DNA of 64,000 nt from Artemisia argyi (GCA_030686995.1 CM060697.1:42751015-42815014), one strand, 5' to 3'; shown: positions 1-11,207, numbered from the stretch's first letter. A program made the numbers and translations. The notes: generated by a model from the sequence alone, not told the origin.

Positions 1-45
1 ACTATTCAACCCCCACTTCTAGTTTCTAAAATTGGTATCAGAGGT
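1..45 (+). other. R1 5' LTR end and primer binding site
   Basis: Bases 1-30 match the end of the R1 3' LTR (12684-12711) and of the R7 LTR, sharing 'actattcaaccc' and 'cttctagttt'. TGGTATCAGAG at 33-43 is the usual plant copia primer binding site, complementary to the 3' end of initiator tRNA-Met. Confidence 0.8.
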
Positions 46-97
46 TCGTTTATCAAGATATTTAAAGTATATTGTACATTAAAACTTGAATCGATCT

Positions 98-600
98 ATG
101 GAATCAAAATGATATCTAGAAGGGAGTTATTTGAATGAGCCACCATTTTTCGAAAATGAAAAGTTTATCATTTGGAAAAATGAATTTGAAAGTTATGTGA
201 AATCAATAGATCATAATCTTTGGCATGTCATTTCAATTGATGATTTATAATCAATAAATGGAAGCCTTGCTAATAAATTTTTCATAAGAAACTTGTGTAA
301 AATATTTGAAGCAAAAATTTTGATTCATGAATCTTTGCCTAAAATTGAGTTTGATGAAACAATTTTATGTCAAATGGTAAATGGCATTTGGTAAAATGGT
401 TTAAACATTAATCAAGGAAATGTTCTAGCCAAAGATGATGAAAATGTGATATTAGAAAAACACTTAGTTTAAGTGGAATCATATACTACTAGTTTGAATG
501 TCTTCATTGTAGGTAATGTTGCCGACAAAAATTTCTTAAGCAACTTAGTTGGTTCTACTTGCTTTGATGTAATGACTATTAAGAAGACAATGTGCGGTTT
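98..600 (+). pseudogene. R1 gag relic (copia Gag, UBN2/DUF4219-like)
   Basis: Starting at the ATG at 98, the translation resembles the R7 Gag N-terminus: a 'PPFFENEKF.IWK.EFESYVKS' pattern followed by 'LWHVI', which in R7 reads 'WKTRFETYVKS...LWHVI'. The frame is broken by several stops, for example shortly after the ATG and near 248, and by apparent internal deletions. No zinc knuckle, protease or integrase follows. In life this would be the copia capsid/nucleocapsid protein that packages the RNA. Here it is a remnant that cannot make full-length Gag. Homology fades between about 560 and 620. Confidence 0.7.
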
Positions 601-1916
601 AATGTGCAATGTGGATAGCTAGCTAAGAAGACATTACGCTCCCTAATTTTGCATCACCAACAACACAAGTTTTGGTTATGTGCTAATAAGGATAGCTAAA
701 GGCCAAGGTAAGTCTTCTTACTAATCTTGACTATTATGTTTGCTATTTGATTGCTTGTTATATGTTCATGTAACTACATGATTAGAGACTACATGCTTAT
801 ATGCTAGATAATATTTGTATGCCAATATGTGCTAGATATTTTATGTTGATTTAGACGGTTTGTCTAAATGCTTATCCTTTATTGGATTCAAGCAAATTAT
901 TTGGAAAAACAATTGTCTTACCACAACCATTGTTTATAGCATATTTGGCGTCAATCAATCAATATAGATGATGCACACTTACTTCATTCTTTGTTTATGA
1001 CGTTTCTCGTCTATGACGTTTCTTGAAACTTACTTGATTGACTTCAAGCTTCCTTGATGCAAGTCTCATCCTTAAATCTCATTCTCTCTTTTCTTCTGTT
1101 TCGACTCAAAATCCACTCTTTAATCAAGCGTATCGAGTCTTTCATTCTTCTTATGTCTCAATTCCACTCCATACCTATTCCTTAGCCTACTCGTGCGTAC
1201 TGAGCTTGAGTCATTTTAGTGTCTTAAAATTCGAAGTGTTATGTTTTAAAACCATCTAAAACCAAAGACTTTTCATTAAGACCAAAACACCAAAAACCAT
1301 CCAAAAACCACAAGCAACTGGCGACGGTCCCGAAATGATCGGCAGTCCCTAATTGATAGGGGACTGTCTGTGACTTTTTAAGCAAAACACGTTTCTCATT
1401 CTATAAATACTAGTAAAACATATCAACACTTAGTTTGACTATTGTGTTTCTGAGAAACATGATTAAGTCTTCACCCATTACACTAAGATTTTGATCCAAG
1501 GTTTCAAGTGCATAATCACCAACTACTCCTACATATTTGTCATCAATTGTAAGTCAAACTCATCCAATTCTTCTTTTAAGATAAACAATTAGAATTTATT
1601 ATAAAATTGAAATTGGGGATCTTAAATAATTTTTCAAAATTAAGAACAATTAAGATCTAAACTCGATAATAGATCAATAGTAGCATTATTTTGTACAACA
1701 TACGTCAATTGAAATGATCTCTTGTTTACAAGGTATAAACATGATAATTTACAAGGTAGAAAGATATCATTAACGTGAGTTCTTAAATATATACTTGTAC
1801 TTCACATTGATTAATACATGTCAAAAACATTAGTTTTATGTGATAATCAAAATAAATTCTAAGAAAGATAAAACTCTAACAATAACTTTGTGATTCTTTC
1901 TTTCATAGGAAACAAA
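601..1916 (+). other. R1 intron-like segment with consensus splice sites
   Basis: There is no coding sequence here. A consensus 5' splice site, AAG|GTAAGT, has its intron starting at 708. A consensus 3' site, a pyrimidine-rich tract ending TTTCATAG, ends at 1908, eight bases before the ATG (1917) of the extra ORF. The predicted intron is 708-1908 (1201 bp). The same interval also contains a promoter-like module at 1323-1404. The 73-codon ORF at 1038-1259 has no recognisable features and I do not call it. Confidence 0.5.
1323..1404 (+). promoter_or_regulatory. Internal copy of the LTR promoter-type module
   Basis: GACGGTCCC at 1323-1331 is followed by a small inverted repeat, cagtccc (1343-1349) against gggactg (1360-1366), and then by a TATA box in 'ctataaatac' (about 1395-1404). 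The order matches the R1 3' LTR, where a GACGGTCCC dyad precedes TATAAAT at 11695. It may promote the extra ORF starting at 1917. Confidence 0.4.
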
Positions 1917-2890
1917 ATGTCACACATGTATGACTTTGATCATCTCAACACCGACTCTTATACTCCTAGAATTTCTCTTGAACCAACCACTCCGGGAATT
2001 CATATTCGTCTCTATGTGAATGTTGAGACTCGTCGCTTTCATGAGGGATGAATAGTTGATCCCTCCTTAGCCTATCACAGAGACATTAATACCACCTTTC
2101 GTGCTATAGGATTCGATTGCTTGCTTCACATCAATGAGAAAATTTGTCCCCGCTTTTTGTTAGAATTCTTTCGAGTTGAACTCGTGCGTAACGAGGATCA
2201 ATCTTTGTCACATTGGTTTTGGATTAGAAACTTCAAATTTGCCCTTACTCTTGACCAATTTGCTCAAATCCTTCGTATTCCCAATCATGGGCAATGTGCC
2301 TACTCTGAAGATTGGTGTCTCGAATCACTTTTTAACTATAAGGAAGAAAATAGTCCCTATTGCTCCTACATACCTCGCCCTTGTGAAATTACCAAACTTC
2401 TTCGCACTAATAGGAACTTCCCTTTCCTTGATCAAAAAAAAATTCATATGATAGAGGTTCGTGATGAACTGATTCCACGGGCTGTCATCCTAAAAGAGAA
2501 CACTCTTGGTCTCAAAAAGATTCGTGAGCAACTTTCGGCGTACTATGCTCGAACAACCATATAATCTTTCCAATCACTTCGCTAAGCGAATTGTACATCT
2601 CAGGGGGAATCAAACCAAATTGATACCCTACAGGATGTTCCTTACTCGTCTCTATCACTACATGACGAACTTTCATCCCTATCTATGTGGTCCTTAATAC
2701 TCTCTCTTTGATCCTGTCATGGAACCCATCAATGATCTCCATATCTCCTCTATCTTTATCTCCTCAGCATCTATTGATTATGACATCTATGGTGATCCCA
2801 CACTCGAGATTGAGGAACAAGCTAGAGTCAAGAAAGGCATGCAACAAGAACCTGTCACAAACACCTTTAACAAGGATGTACCATGATGAT
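1917..2890 (+). pseudogene. R1 extra ORF (aORF), first part, decayed
   Basis: From the ATG at 1917 the frame runs 44 codons to an in-frame TGA (2049-2051), continues open to 2564, then needs a one-base shift near 2550 to continue to about 2697 and another shift to about 2890. The protein looks like extra ORFs found 3' of pol in some plant copia elements. It has conserved-looking stretches such as 'GFDCLLHINEKICPRF', 'SLSHWFWIRNFKFALTLDQF' and 'PYRMFLTRLYHYMT'. Function is unknown; such ORFs have been compared with env-like genes without proof. A Ser/Pro-rich continuation lies beyond the R2 insertion at 9602-10415. I am confident that it is an aORF relic, not of any function. Confidence 0.6.
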
Positions 2891-3290
2891 TTATTATGAA
2901 GCACTTAATTGCTATGTTACATATGTACTCGTATGATTAGGATTCGTTAACTCTTGGTTACTGTTATTCATCAATGCTTGTTTAAACTTGCCTTTAATTT
3001 GCATGATTGTGTAGCATTATTCTCTTACAATTCAATTTTGCTACAGTTCTAAATGAGTGTTGTTATATACAGGTTACAGAAATGAGAAACTGGGAAAAAT
3101 TCTGCGAACCCACTGCCGGCGGTCCCTTATTGATCCGACGGTCCTCCAGTGATAAGGGACCGTCTGAGGTTAAAAGGACCATCCTTGTGGGATCACGGAG
3201 TTTTGCAAAATTTTCTTCATTCCTTCAATCCTAAGCCTATTGCACCACCTTACCTTGTTTAGATAAACATTTCTAAGTGCTCAGAATCTC
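2891..3290 (+). other. R1 non-coding stretch between aORF halves
   Basis: There is no supported ORF. It contains the second GACGGTCC/GGACCGTC dyad (3137-3144 and 3157-3164) next to 'actgccggcggtcc', which recurs at 10735. The final five bases, CTAAT at 3291-3295, are the left target-site duplication of R2. Confidence 0.5.
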
Positions 3291-3295
3291 CTAAT

Positions 3296-4706
3296 TGATG
3301 AGGCGAAAAATGAACCACTTTTAGGGGGTCATTTGAGCCCGGAATTGAATTTATTTGATCAACTATTGCCCTAAATCGTTCCTTTTGTGATTTTAGGTAC
3401 TTTGGGAGAGAAATCTAGAAAAGGAAGCAATTCGGATGTTTTTGGAGCATAAAAGTGAAGAAAACGCCAAAGTCTTAATTTTCCTTGCTGGGAACAGTAG
3501 GTGACGGCGTCAAGAAGGAATTTCTAACGGCGTCAAGAGTAATTTCCATGACGACCCAATACAGAATTGACGGCGTCACAAGGAAGGACGTCAAGAGTAA
3601 AATGCATGACGGCCTGGAAACACATAACACATGACGGCGTCAAAAGTAGATCACGGCAGTCCGAGAAGTATTTTGGCGGCGAAATGACGGCGTCACCAAA
3701 TTTGTCTTGACGCCGTCAGACCCTATTTCCTATATATAGTTTTCTAATTTTCACATTAAAAAGAGAGAAGTTTTGGAGAAACCCTAAGTACGAACTTGGT
3801 ACGAATTTTACAGATTTTTCAAGGGTTCTCAGCCCTTGAACCGTTTCATGTGTAATTGAGATAAGTATTCTTTTAATTAAATCAATATGTCTATGTGTTG
3901 GTTGTCTATATCTTGTTCTTGTCTTAATTCTACCATGCTAGGCTAGAACTATCTTGTGTTTGCTTGGATCTAATGAAACCTAGATGTTAATTATGTGTTG
4001 ATTACTTGTTTATGGCTGTATTGGATGAATGATTTCGATGTTAGGCTTAAGAAAACTGGCAGATCTCCAAATGGTAACATGCTTGAACATCTTAGGAAAC
4101 ATGAACTGATGTGCACTAGGTTTTATTGGTTGTATTTAATGCATGAGTAAATTCTAATGATCCCATGTTAGGAGCTTCTTAGCCGGCTCGACATAGGAGT
4201 GAAGTAGGCACTCATAGGATTGGGGAATTAAGTGCGCCACCCCATGAATGGCATTAAGGAATACAATCCGTCATCCACGCAACTATAACAAGTAATTAAC
4301 GTGTAAGAGATATCTAGGGAGTAGTGAAATCTAAGTAAACACATTTTCTCCACTTATTGCTCACAACCTTAGTATAATTTAGTTTATTTTTATTTTTAGT
4401 ATTTTATTTTGATTGCATCTTTATTATTGGGTTAGTTGACTAGCAACTAATTCCGCCCAAATCCTTCAAACCCGAGATTTTTACTTGCTTTCTAAAAAAT
4501 TTAAAAATACAAAAATAATCATCTCTCATCTTTAGAACTAGTATTTAGGTTTTCTAATCCTAGCGACACTATTCCTAGCTGAACGATCAATCCTCCGGTA
4601 CTTGTTACTATACTATACTACAACGATCAGGTACACTGCCTGGTGGGGGTTGTAAGCTTCTCAAGATCCCTTCAGAGGTAAAGCCTGTTGCGATTCCCAC
4701 GTATCA
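3296..4706 (+). repeat. R2 left (5') LTR
   Basis: Starts TGATGAGGCG and ends ACGTATCA. It matches 8196-9596 with scattered substitutions and small indels. The U3 region holds a cluster of TGACG motifs and a TATA box at 3731-3739. Confidence 0.92.
3491..3739 (+). promoter_or_regulatory. R2 U3 promoter: TGACG/CGTCA cluster plus TATA
   Basis: By eye there are about seven TGACG and seven CGTCA half-sites between 3491 and 3720, many as the near-palindrome TGACGGCGTCA, then TATATATAG at 3731-3739. TGACG is the core of the plant as-1 element bound by TGA-class bZIP factors. The right LTR repeats the array (about 8402-8620, TATA 8631-8639). Confidence 0.55.
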
Positions 4707-4712
4707 AGTTTT

Positions 4713-4731
4713 TGGCGCCGCAGCCCGGGGA
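4713..4731 (+). other. R2 primer binding site
   Basis: TGGCGCCGCAGCCCGGGGA starts six bases after the LTR end. It resembles the tRNA-Asp-type PBS of Athila/Tat elements, with mismatches. Confidence 0.7.
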
Positions 4732-4976
4732 ATAGTTATTGTCTAGGTTAGAATCTCTTTTTATTAGGTCTACTTGCTAGATTCCTTTCTAGTAAGATTT
4801 TATTTTTATTTTTAGGTCTTCTTTAGTCTATCTTATTTCTTCGTGTTTTTGTTTGTACTAGTGTGGTCATTATGGAATCAGAGAGTCGCCGTTTAGAAAT
4901 TAGCAAGAGGCATATTGTGCATAAAAGAAGAAAGAGAGAAGCTAACACATTTAACAAATTCATTAAGCCTCTATAA

Positions 4977-5696
4977 ATGAAAATTGAGTTTATAGACTTC
5001 GCTCCAACCCCGGATGAGTTGAGTTACCATAGATTCCTTTTACAACATCCTTGCCCCTCGAAATATAGAAAGACACCATGGATTAGGAGGTATAACTTCA
5101 GGAACATAAAAATTCCTTGCATGATTGGGTACAAGTCTAGAGAGCATACATACATTGACTTAAAAGCACCCATGAATATCATGTCTAGGCTCTATTACAA
5201 TTGGATAATGAACGAAAGGTTAAGCCCTAGAAAAGACCCTTACAATTCTAATAGGCGATGTAACTTTGTCAGGAGAGTAAAAGGGGTACACATCTTTATA
5301 GGGAATTTTACTTATCAATGCGACTTTGTAATCCTAGAAGATGTTAGGGGCATTATTGATCCACACCTTGGAGAAGTAGTTTTAGGACAACCTTTTGTTG
5401 AGAGGACTAGGATGTATTACGACCATGAGAAGGGGATAGCTCAATTTACTGATGGGGTAGAGAAGGTCACTTTCATGATGCCTCACATGAAGGAAGAATT
5501 AAAGGGCATCAAAAATCTACAAATTGATGAAATTCGACCCTATGAGGTTAAGGAAGATGGAATTACTGATGAAGCCTATTATGAGAGGAGGAGAACATAT
5601 TATTCAGGTTGCATGAATCTAGGCCCGGAATACAAGCGTGATGAGAATTACGTGAGATGTTTTGAGTTAGCACAAAAGTGGGAAAGGAAAACGTAA
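4977..5696 (+). CDS. R2 retropepsin-like ORF of unknown activity
   Basis: This is a 239-codon open frame. Its centre, about residues 55-165, reads like a degenerate retroviral-type aspartic protease domain ('IDLKAPMNIMSRLYYN', then 'GNFTYQCDFVILEDVRG' and 'VVLGQPFV'), a pattern seen in many non-autonomous plant gypsy elements. The catalytic Asp-Thr/Ser-Gly triad is not present: the equivalent site reads D-L-K. A 34-codon frame starting at ATG 4872 is in the same phase and ends in TAA at 4974-4976, immediately before this ATG, so the ancestral protein was probably longer at the N-terminus. No reverse transcriptase follows. It may once have been part of gag-pro. Retained function is doubtful but the frame is open. 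Confidence 0.6.
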   Translation: MKIEFIDFAPTPDELSYHRFLLQHPCPSKYRKTPWIRRYNFRNIKIPCMIGYKSREHTYIDLKAPMNIMSRLYYNWIMNERLSPRKDPYNSNRRCNFVRRVKGVHIFIGNFTYQCDFVILEDVRGIIDPHLGEVVLGQPFVERTRMYYDHEKGIAQFTDGVEKVTFMMPHMKEELKGIKNLQIDEIRPYEVKEDGITDEAYYERRRTYYSGCMNLGPEYKRDENYVRCFELAQKWERKT

Positions 5697-8155
5697 CCCA
5701 TGACCTTAAGTCTAGCTACAAGACTCGTAAATAAAGAAAAGCGCTTCTTGGGAGGCAACCCATGTTTTGTGTGATTTTATTTCGATTGTTTGTTATTTGC
5801 TTCCGTATGCATGCTTTATTTCTATTGTTGGTAGATCATGTTTCTCAATTAAATAGTGGAAATACTTTACTTTGTTGTTTTGGCCTAGTCTTAACTCCAC
5901 CTAAAAGTATTTTTGCAAAAGCTAAGTGTAAGGGAAACCCCAAATATCTTTTCAAGAAACAAACCGATCATGATTCTCCACAATATTAAATGAACATGTA
6001 TATTCGTATTTATTAGAGTCAAATGCTTGTATTGAGTCATAATGAAGTTTTGCAGGATTTTCCAGGAAGTAGGACCAAGTTTTTCCAGAAATTTTCCGGA
6101 AACTTAACATAAGAATTTCTGCAGGTCACTTCTGACGGCGTCACGAGTTAACTCTTGAGGGCGTCACGTGTAAAAATATGGAAATTTTACCGGTTTTGTT
6201 TTTCTAACGGAGTCTTATGGTTTTTGTGAATTATTAAGTTTTATAATCTCCAGGAAATCTGCAAACTTCATTCCACAAGCATTATATCTTATTTTGTTTT
6301 CCAGGATTTAGTAACTTATATAGGATGCCGATTTTATGCGAGGTTGTCTTGTCTATTTTCTCAGGATTTACAGGTTATGTTTGACAAGAAGATGATTTAT
6401 ATTCTGGAAGGGAAGCTTTGATTGTTCATTTTCTTGGAGGAAGATCTAACCTGGCCACCTTATTATCCATACCGAGCGAATCAGGGGAGTATTTGATTTC
6501 ATTCTTTTTACTTATTTCACTTTTACATTCTTTACTTGAACATTGGGGACAATGTTCATCTTAAGTGTAAGGGGAGGGTAAAATGATGATACCTTACATA
6601 TGCACTTTCGCTTGAGTTTGTTTTGTTTGATGGTAGATGTGTAATAAAACTACGAGAAATACTTGTTAGTGCAATTTTAGTGCTAAATTTAAAAATTTTT
6701 ACAACATTTAGGAGTGAAACTTTAGCCATAGCAAGCGTCTCATGGATAGGAGATTGTATGACTAGCACATAACCGTATATTCAGAAAAAATTTGCACCAA
6801 AATATGTGAGGTTCGCCTTTAGATTTGATAGGAAAAGCATTTATTATTAGTGCTTATGAGTGTACCGGTAGCATTTAGATTCTAGAACTTGCGTTAGTGA
6901 TGCATCCCGAGACCGCTAGTGAGACTACATTCGTGTAGTAGGATTTACTACATGATAAGAGGTATTAGGATCACCCTTGTGTTAAACCCGTATCATAATT
7001 ACTTGACCATTTAAGTCATATTACTTGGCTAGTTAAGTCAACTAATTTTCGCACACCCTTAGCGCTGTACTCATTTTTAGTTCATGAAACCCCTAGTACA
7101 TCCCTCCGAGCCTATCTTTTTCGTTTCTAACTTTAAGAATTTTACTTAAAGGAAGAATTTGTTACACCCCACTTAAATGTACAACCAAATCGCCTTAGCC
7201 TTCCGTGTATGCACTCATTTTTAGTGCATTATTGTTATTTGTTAAACCCTAAGTTAACTATCTAATTGATTACATGGTTGCTAAGTCGAGTCATATCCTT
7301 GTACATATTGTTTTGGGACGATTGGGACTCATGGGTAAAGTACTTATTTTATGGAGTAATGGGGAAGAACATCATATATTACCCCCATATGTACGTAATC
7401 TTAAAAGTACTCCAAGTGTTTTGATTTTCTTAATTCGAGTCATTAGATTAGTTATTGTAAAGTATGTAAAGATTCAAGTGTAAGGGGAATGTTCATCCCC
7501 TATGATGTATTATTTTGGATGGTAGGGTAAGAGTTTATGCAAAAAAAAAATAAATAAATAAAAAAATAAGAACAAAAAAATAATAGAAAAAAAAAGAATA
7601 AAAAATAATAGAAAAAAAATAGAAAAAGAGAAAAGAGAAAAAACATACGGACTACCATCCCTTTTCATTCTATGTTCATTTTATGTTTTTGTTATTTTTC
7701 ATTTATTAGCTTAAGTCGAGTCTAATCTTGGCTTAGCAACGCCATATTGTACATGTAATTAACCAAGATTGTTAACTCGCCACCAATAAAAACTTCCTTT
7801 ATCCAACAAAACCGTGTATTTCATATCCCTACACCTAACGTTACAACGCTTTAAAAGACCTCTTTGATAGTTTATCCTAGGTGCTTACGCCTTGTGGTGG
7901 AGGTTTGATCCTTTCCCAAGCCTATGGTAATCTATTTTGCTATGACAGGTAGTGAGAGATATATTCCGTTTCCATATTGTAATTTATACTTTATTACACC
8001 CGAGAGATGTGAGTATCTAAACACTATTTGTGAGGTGCTAGTGTATGACCTCCGTGCTTGTCTATTGGTCTTTAGTGGAACGATTATTTGTTGTAATTAC
8101 TTTTATATTAGTGTTAAATGACCCCTAACTTGTATTTTGATTAGAATAAAATCGC
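5697..8155 (+). other. R2 long non-coding interior
   Basis: I see no convincing gene in these 2.4 kb. Recognisable landmarks are TTGGGAGGCAACCCA (within 5741-5762), a motif I recall as recurrent in plant Tat-like elements, an internal TGACGGCGTCA at 6132-6142, and an A-rich low-complexity stretch at about 7540-7645. Short ORFs at 7274-7483 and 7924-8121 have no recognisable features. Confidence 0.5.
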
Positions 8156-8195
8156 ATTTGCTTGAGGACAAGCAAATCTCAAGTGTAAGGGTATA
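8156..8195 (+). other. R2 dyad and polypurine tract before the 3' LTR
   Basis: A perfect 9 bp inverted repeat, ATTTGCTTG (8156-8164) and CAAGCAAAT (8169-8177) around AGGA, is followed by the purine-rich 'aagtgtaaggg' just before the LTR at 8196. This arrangement is familiar from Athila/Tat-like elements and probably contains the plus-strand primer. Confidence 0.65.
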
Positions 8196-9596
8196 TGATG
8201 AGGCGAAAAATGAACCACTTTTAGGGGGTCATTTAAGCCCGGAATTGAATTTATTTGATCAAATATTGCCCTAAATCGTTCCTTTTGTGATTTTAGGTAC
8301 TTTGCGAGAGAAATCTAGAAAAGGATGCAATTCGGACGTTTTTGGAGCATAAAAGTGAAGAAAATGCCAAAGTCTTAATTTTCCTTGCTGGGAACAGTAG
8401 GTGACGGCGTCAAGAAGGAATTTCTGACGGCGTCAAGAGTAATTTCCATGACGACCCAGTACAGAATTGACGGCGTCACAAGGAAGGGCGTCAAGAGTAA
8501 AATGCATGACGGCCTGGAAACACATAACACATGACGGCGTCAAAAGTAGATCAAGGCAGTCCGAGAAGTATTTTGGCGGTGAGATGACGGCGTCACCAAA
8601 TATGTCTTGACGCCGTCAGACCCTATTTCCTATATATAGTTTTCTTATTTTCACATTAAAAAGAGAGAAGTTTTGGAGAAACCCTAAGTACGAACTTGGT
8701 ACGAATTTTACAGGTTTTTCAAGGGTTCCCAGCCCTTGAACCCTTTCATGTTGAGATAAGTATTCTTTTAATTCAATCAATATGTCTATGTGTTGGTTGT
8801 CTATATCTTGTTCTTGTCTTAATTCTACCATGCTAGGATAGATCTATCTTGTGTTTGCTTGGATCTAATGAAACCTAGATGTTAATTATGTGTTGATTAC
8901 TTGTTTATGGTTGTATTGGATGTATGATTTCGATGTTAGGCTTAAGAAAACTGGCAGATCTCCAAATGGTAACATGCTTGAACGTCTTAGGAAACATGAA
9001 CTGACGTGCACTAGGTTTTATTGGTTGTATTTAATGCATGAGTAAATTCTAATGATCCCATGTTAGGAGCTTCTTAGCCGGCTCGACATAGGAGTGAAGT
9101 AGGCACTCATAGGATTGGGGAATTAAGTGCGCCACCCCATGAATGGTATTAAGGAATACAATCCATCATCCACGCAACTATAACAAGTAATTAATGTAAG
9201 ATATCTAGGGAGTAGTGAAATCTAAGTAAACACAATTTCTCCACTTATTGCTCACAACCTTAGTATAATTTAATTTATTTCATTTTTAGTATTTTATTTT
9301 GATTGCATCTTTAGTATTGGGTTAGTTGACTAGCAACTAATTCCGCCCAAATCCTTCAAACCCGAGATTTTTACTTGCTTTCTAAAAAATATAAAAATAC
9401 AAAAATAATCATCCCTCATCTTTAGAACTTGTGTTTAGGTTTTCTAATCCTAGCGACACTATTCCTAGCTGAACGATCAATCCCCCGGTACTTGTCACTA
9501 TACTATACTACAACGATCAGGTACACTGCCTGGTGGGGGTTGTAAGCTTCTCAAGATCCCTTGAGAGGTAAAGCCTGGTGCGATTCCCACGTATCA
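8196..9596 (+). repeat. R2 right (3') LTR
   Basis: Copy of 3296-4706 ending ACGTATCA at 9596, followed directly by the TSD CTAAT (9597-9601). Confidence 0.92.
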
Positions 9597-9601
9597 CTAA
9601 T

Positions 9602-10415
9602 GCATGCTTTGCCCAAACCACAACCATGCTTGATTATTTAAACCTTCCTCATCACCCTCAACCTTATCACAATCATCTTTCAATCCAACTGCATCACCTA
9701 CAATGGCTTCATCCTCTACTTCCTTGCCAACAACAAACAATGAACCTACAACACAACCCTCAAACAAAAGGCCTAAGCTCAAAATCATTTGACCTCAAAC
9801 AAATTTCATTGATCTCACACTCTATGACGCCACTCCATCTCCAAAGTCACCACCATCATCACCTCAAGCACCAAGTGCACCACTCAAAACACCACCCACC
9901 AATGGAACATATCACTCTTGATCTAAGATATCCTCTAGCTCAAAGACAACCACATCACCTTTCTCATCTTTCGTAAAAAAATTGTCACCCTTGCTCACCC
10001 AATCTAGTTCGGGTGCTTACACTTCATTCGTGAGTAATCAACCATCATCTCCTACTCACTCTATCTCATCACCAAGAAACCAACATTTTCCTCCAACAAA
10101 CTCATCTAATCATACCACCACATCACCAAACGGGCCTTTGAAGAATACTCCTCTCACTCCACCATCATCTCCAAATCTTGGAATCCTGTTCCCTACTATT
10201 TTACTAACAACCATACTGTGGGGTATGCTTGTTGTTACCACAACTTTCATCTCATTCACTCTCTTCGAGATGAACTTCACATCATGTTTGGTGATATTGA
10301 GTATCTAATTGCTCAACAAAATGTGCAACCAACTCCCCTTGCTTCAATGCCACCATCGGCAACTCCTTCGGCTCCACCTTCATCCTCTCCATCATCCACT
10401 CCACCCTCCGACTAG
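9602..10415 (+). pseudogene. R1 extra ORF (aORF), Ser/Pro-rich C-terminal part
   Basis: This is the continuation of the R1 aORF after R2. Reading across several frames gives a low-complexity Ser/Pro/Thr-rich protein ('SPSSPQAPSAP'-like, 'TPLTPPSSPNLG') ending in 'RDELHIMFGDIEYLIAQQ' and a final Ser/Pro tail with a stop at 10413-10415. Frameshifts and stops (for example a TGA around 9789) show decay. The His-rich 132-codon frame at 9578-9976 is an out-of-phase reading of the same DNA and crosses the LTR boundary, so it is not used. The 'HIMFGDIEYL' end is shared with plant copia aORFs as I remember them. Confidence 0.5.
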
Positions 10416-11207
10416 ATATTCTCAAAAATCTAGTCACGAATAATCAAGTGGAAGTTGTGCTTTGGACCAAACATGCAATGGGAATGAACTAAAATTATCT
10501 ACTTGTTGTCTTAGTTAACGATTAATGTTGTTATTTCTATGATGTGTTTGTTATGAAATTTTTATTTTTGCCATTGATGCTTCTCTTGCAATGAAATGAA
10601 CGAATGATTATATTTTAGATATGATAATATGTTGTGATATTGGACTTAGATAAACATGAAAATGGACTAAAAATATCTAACCTTGAAAATGGGAAGTTAC
10701 TTAAATCACAACATATCTGCCAACTTGGAAGCCTACTGCCGGCGGTCCTTTAAATGGACTGACGGTCCCCAAATCAATAAGGGACCGTCCCCTTATTTAC
10801 GGGACCGTCCCCAGTAGTGCTCAAAATTAAATTCTGTTATGTGCTTTTCTATATGATTCCTGCACTACATAATTAATTTCACATCCATATCATCTTTCCA
10901 TACCTTCATATATGTATATGTATGCATGTGCTTTGTTCTAACTTTGTTTTGTAGCACATCACCATAGCTCGATTCCCCGATGCCCTCATTAAGGGGGAGC
11001 ACTTAGCTAGGGGGATCTTGTATTTCGTTGATCACTCCAACGATTCTCTTTCAAGGGTGCTAGTGTCTTCTCTCCTCAACAACCACGACACACCTTTTTG
11101 ATTCTACAAAAAGGGGGAGAAGTAACGAGAAAACTCATTAAAAATTTATCAACGCAAAATTTTACCTAAAATGAGTTTAATTTTATAATCATAAAAAAGG
11201 GGGAGAT
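10416..11207 (+). other. R1 3' untranslated region and polypurine tracts
   Basis: Non-coding. It contains the third dyad module: GACGGTCCC 10761-10769, GGGACCGTC 10781-10789 and again 10801-10809. Four G-rich purine tracts follow, near 10991, 11009, 11108 and 11193. The last (AAAAAAGGGGGAGAT, 11193-11207) abuts the 3' LTR and is the likely functional PPT. Confidence 0.7.

Larger units (their letters stand above)
3296..9596 (+). mobile_element. R2: non-autonomous Athila/Tat-like Ty3/gypsy element
   Basis: Two closely similar LTRs (1411 and 1401 bp, TGATGAGGCG...CACGTATCA) flank a 3.5 kb interior. A TGGCGCC-type PBS follows the left LTR and a purine-rich tract precedes the right one. The exact 5 bp duplication CTAAT at 3291-3295 and 9597-9601 proves the boundaries. 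Only one substantial ORF (4977-5696) is present, with no reverse transcriptase or integrase, so movement would depend on another element. It sits inside R1, between the halves of the R1 aORF. Confidence 0.92.

Noticed and set aside
9578..9976. 132-codon His/Leu-rich ORF
   Set aside because: It starts inside the R2 LTR and crosses the LTR end; the Ser/Pro-rich reading in another frame fits the R1 aORF.
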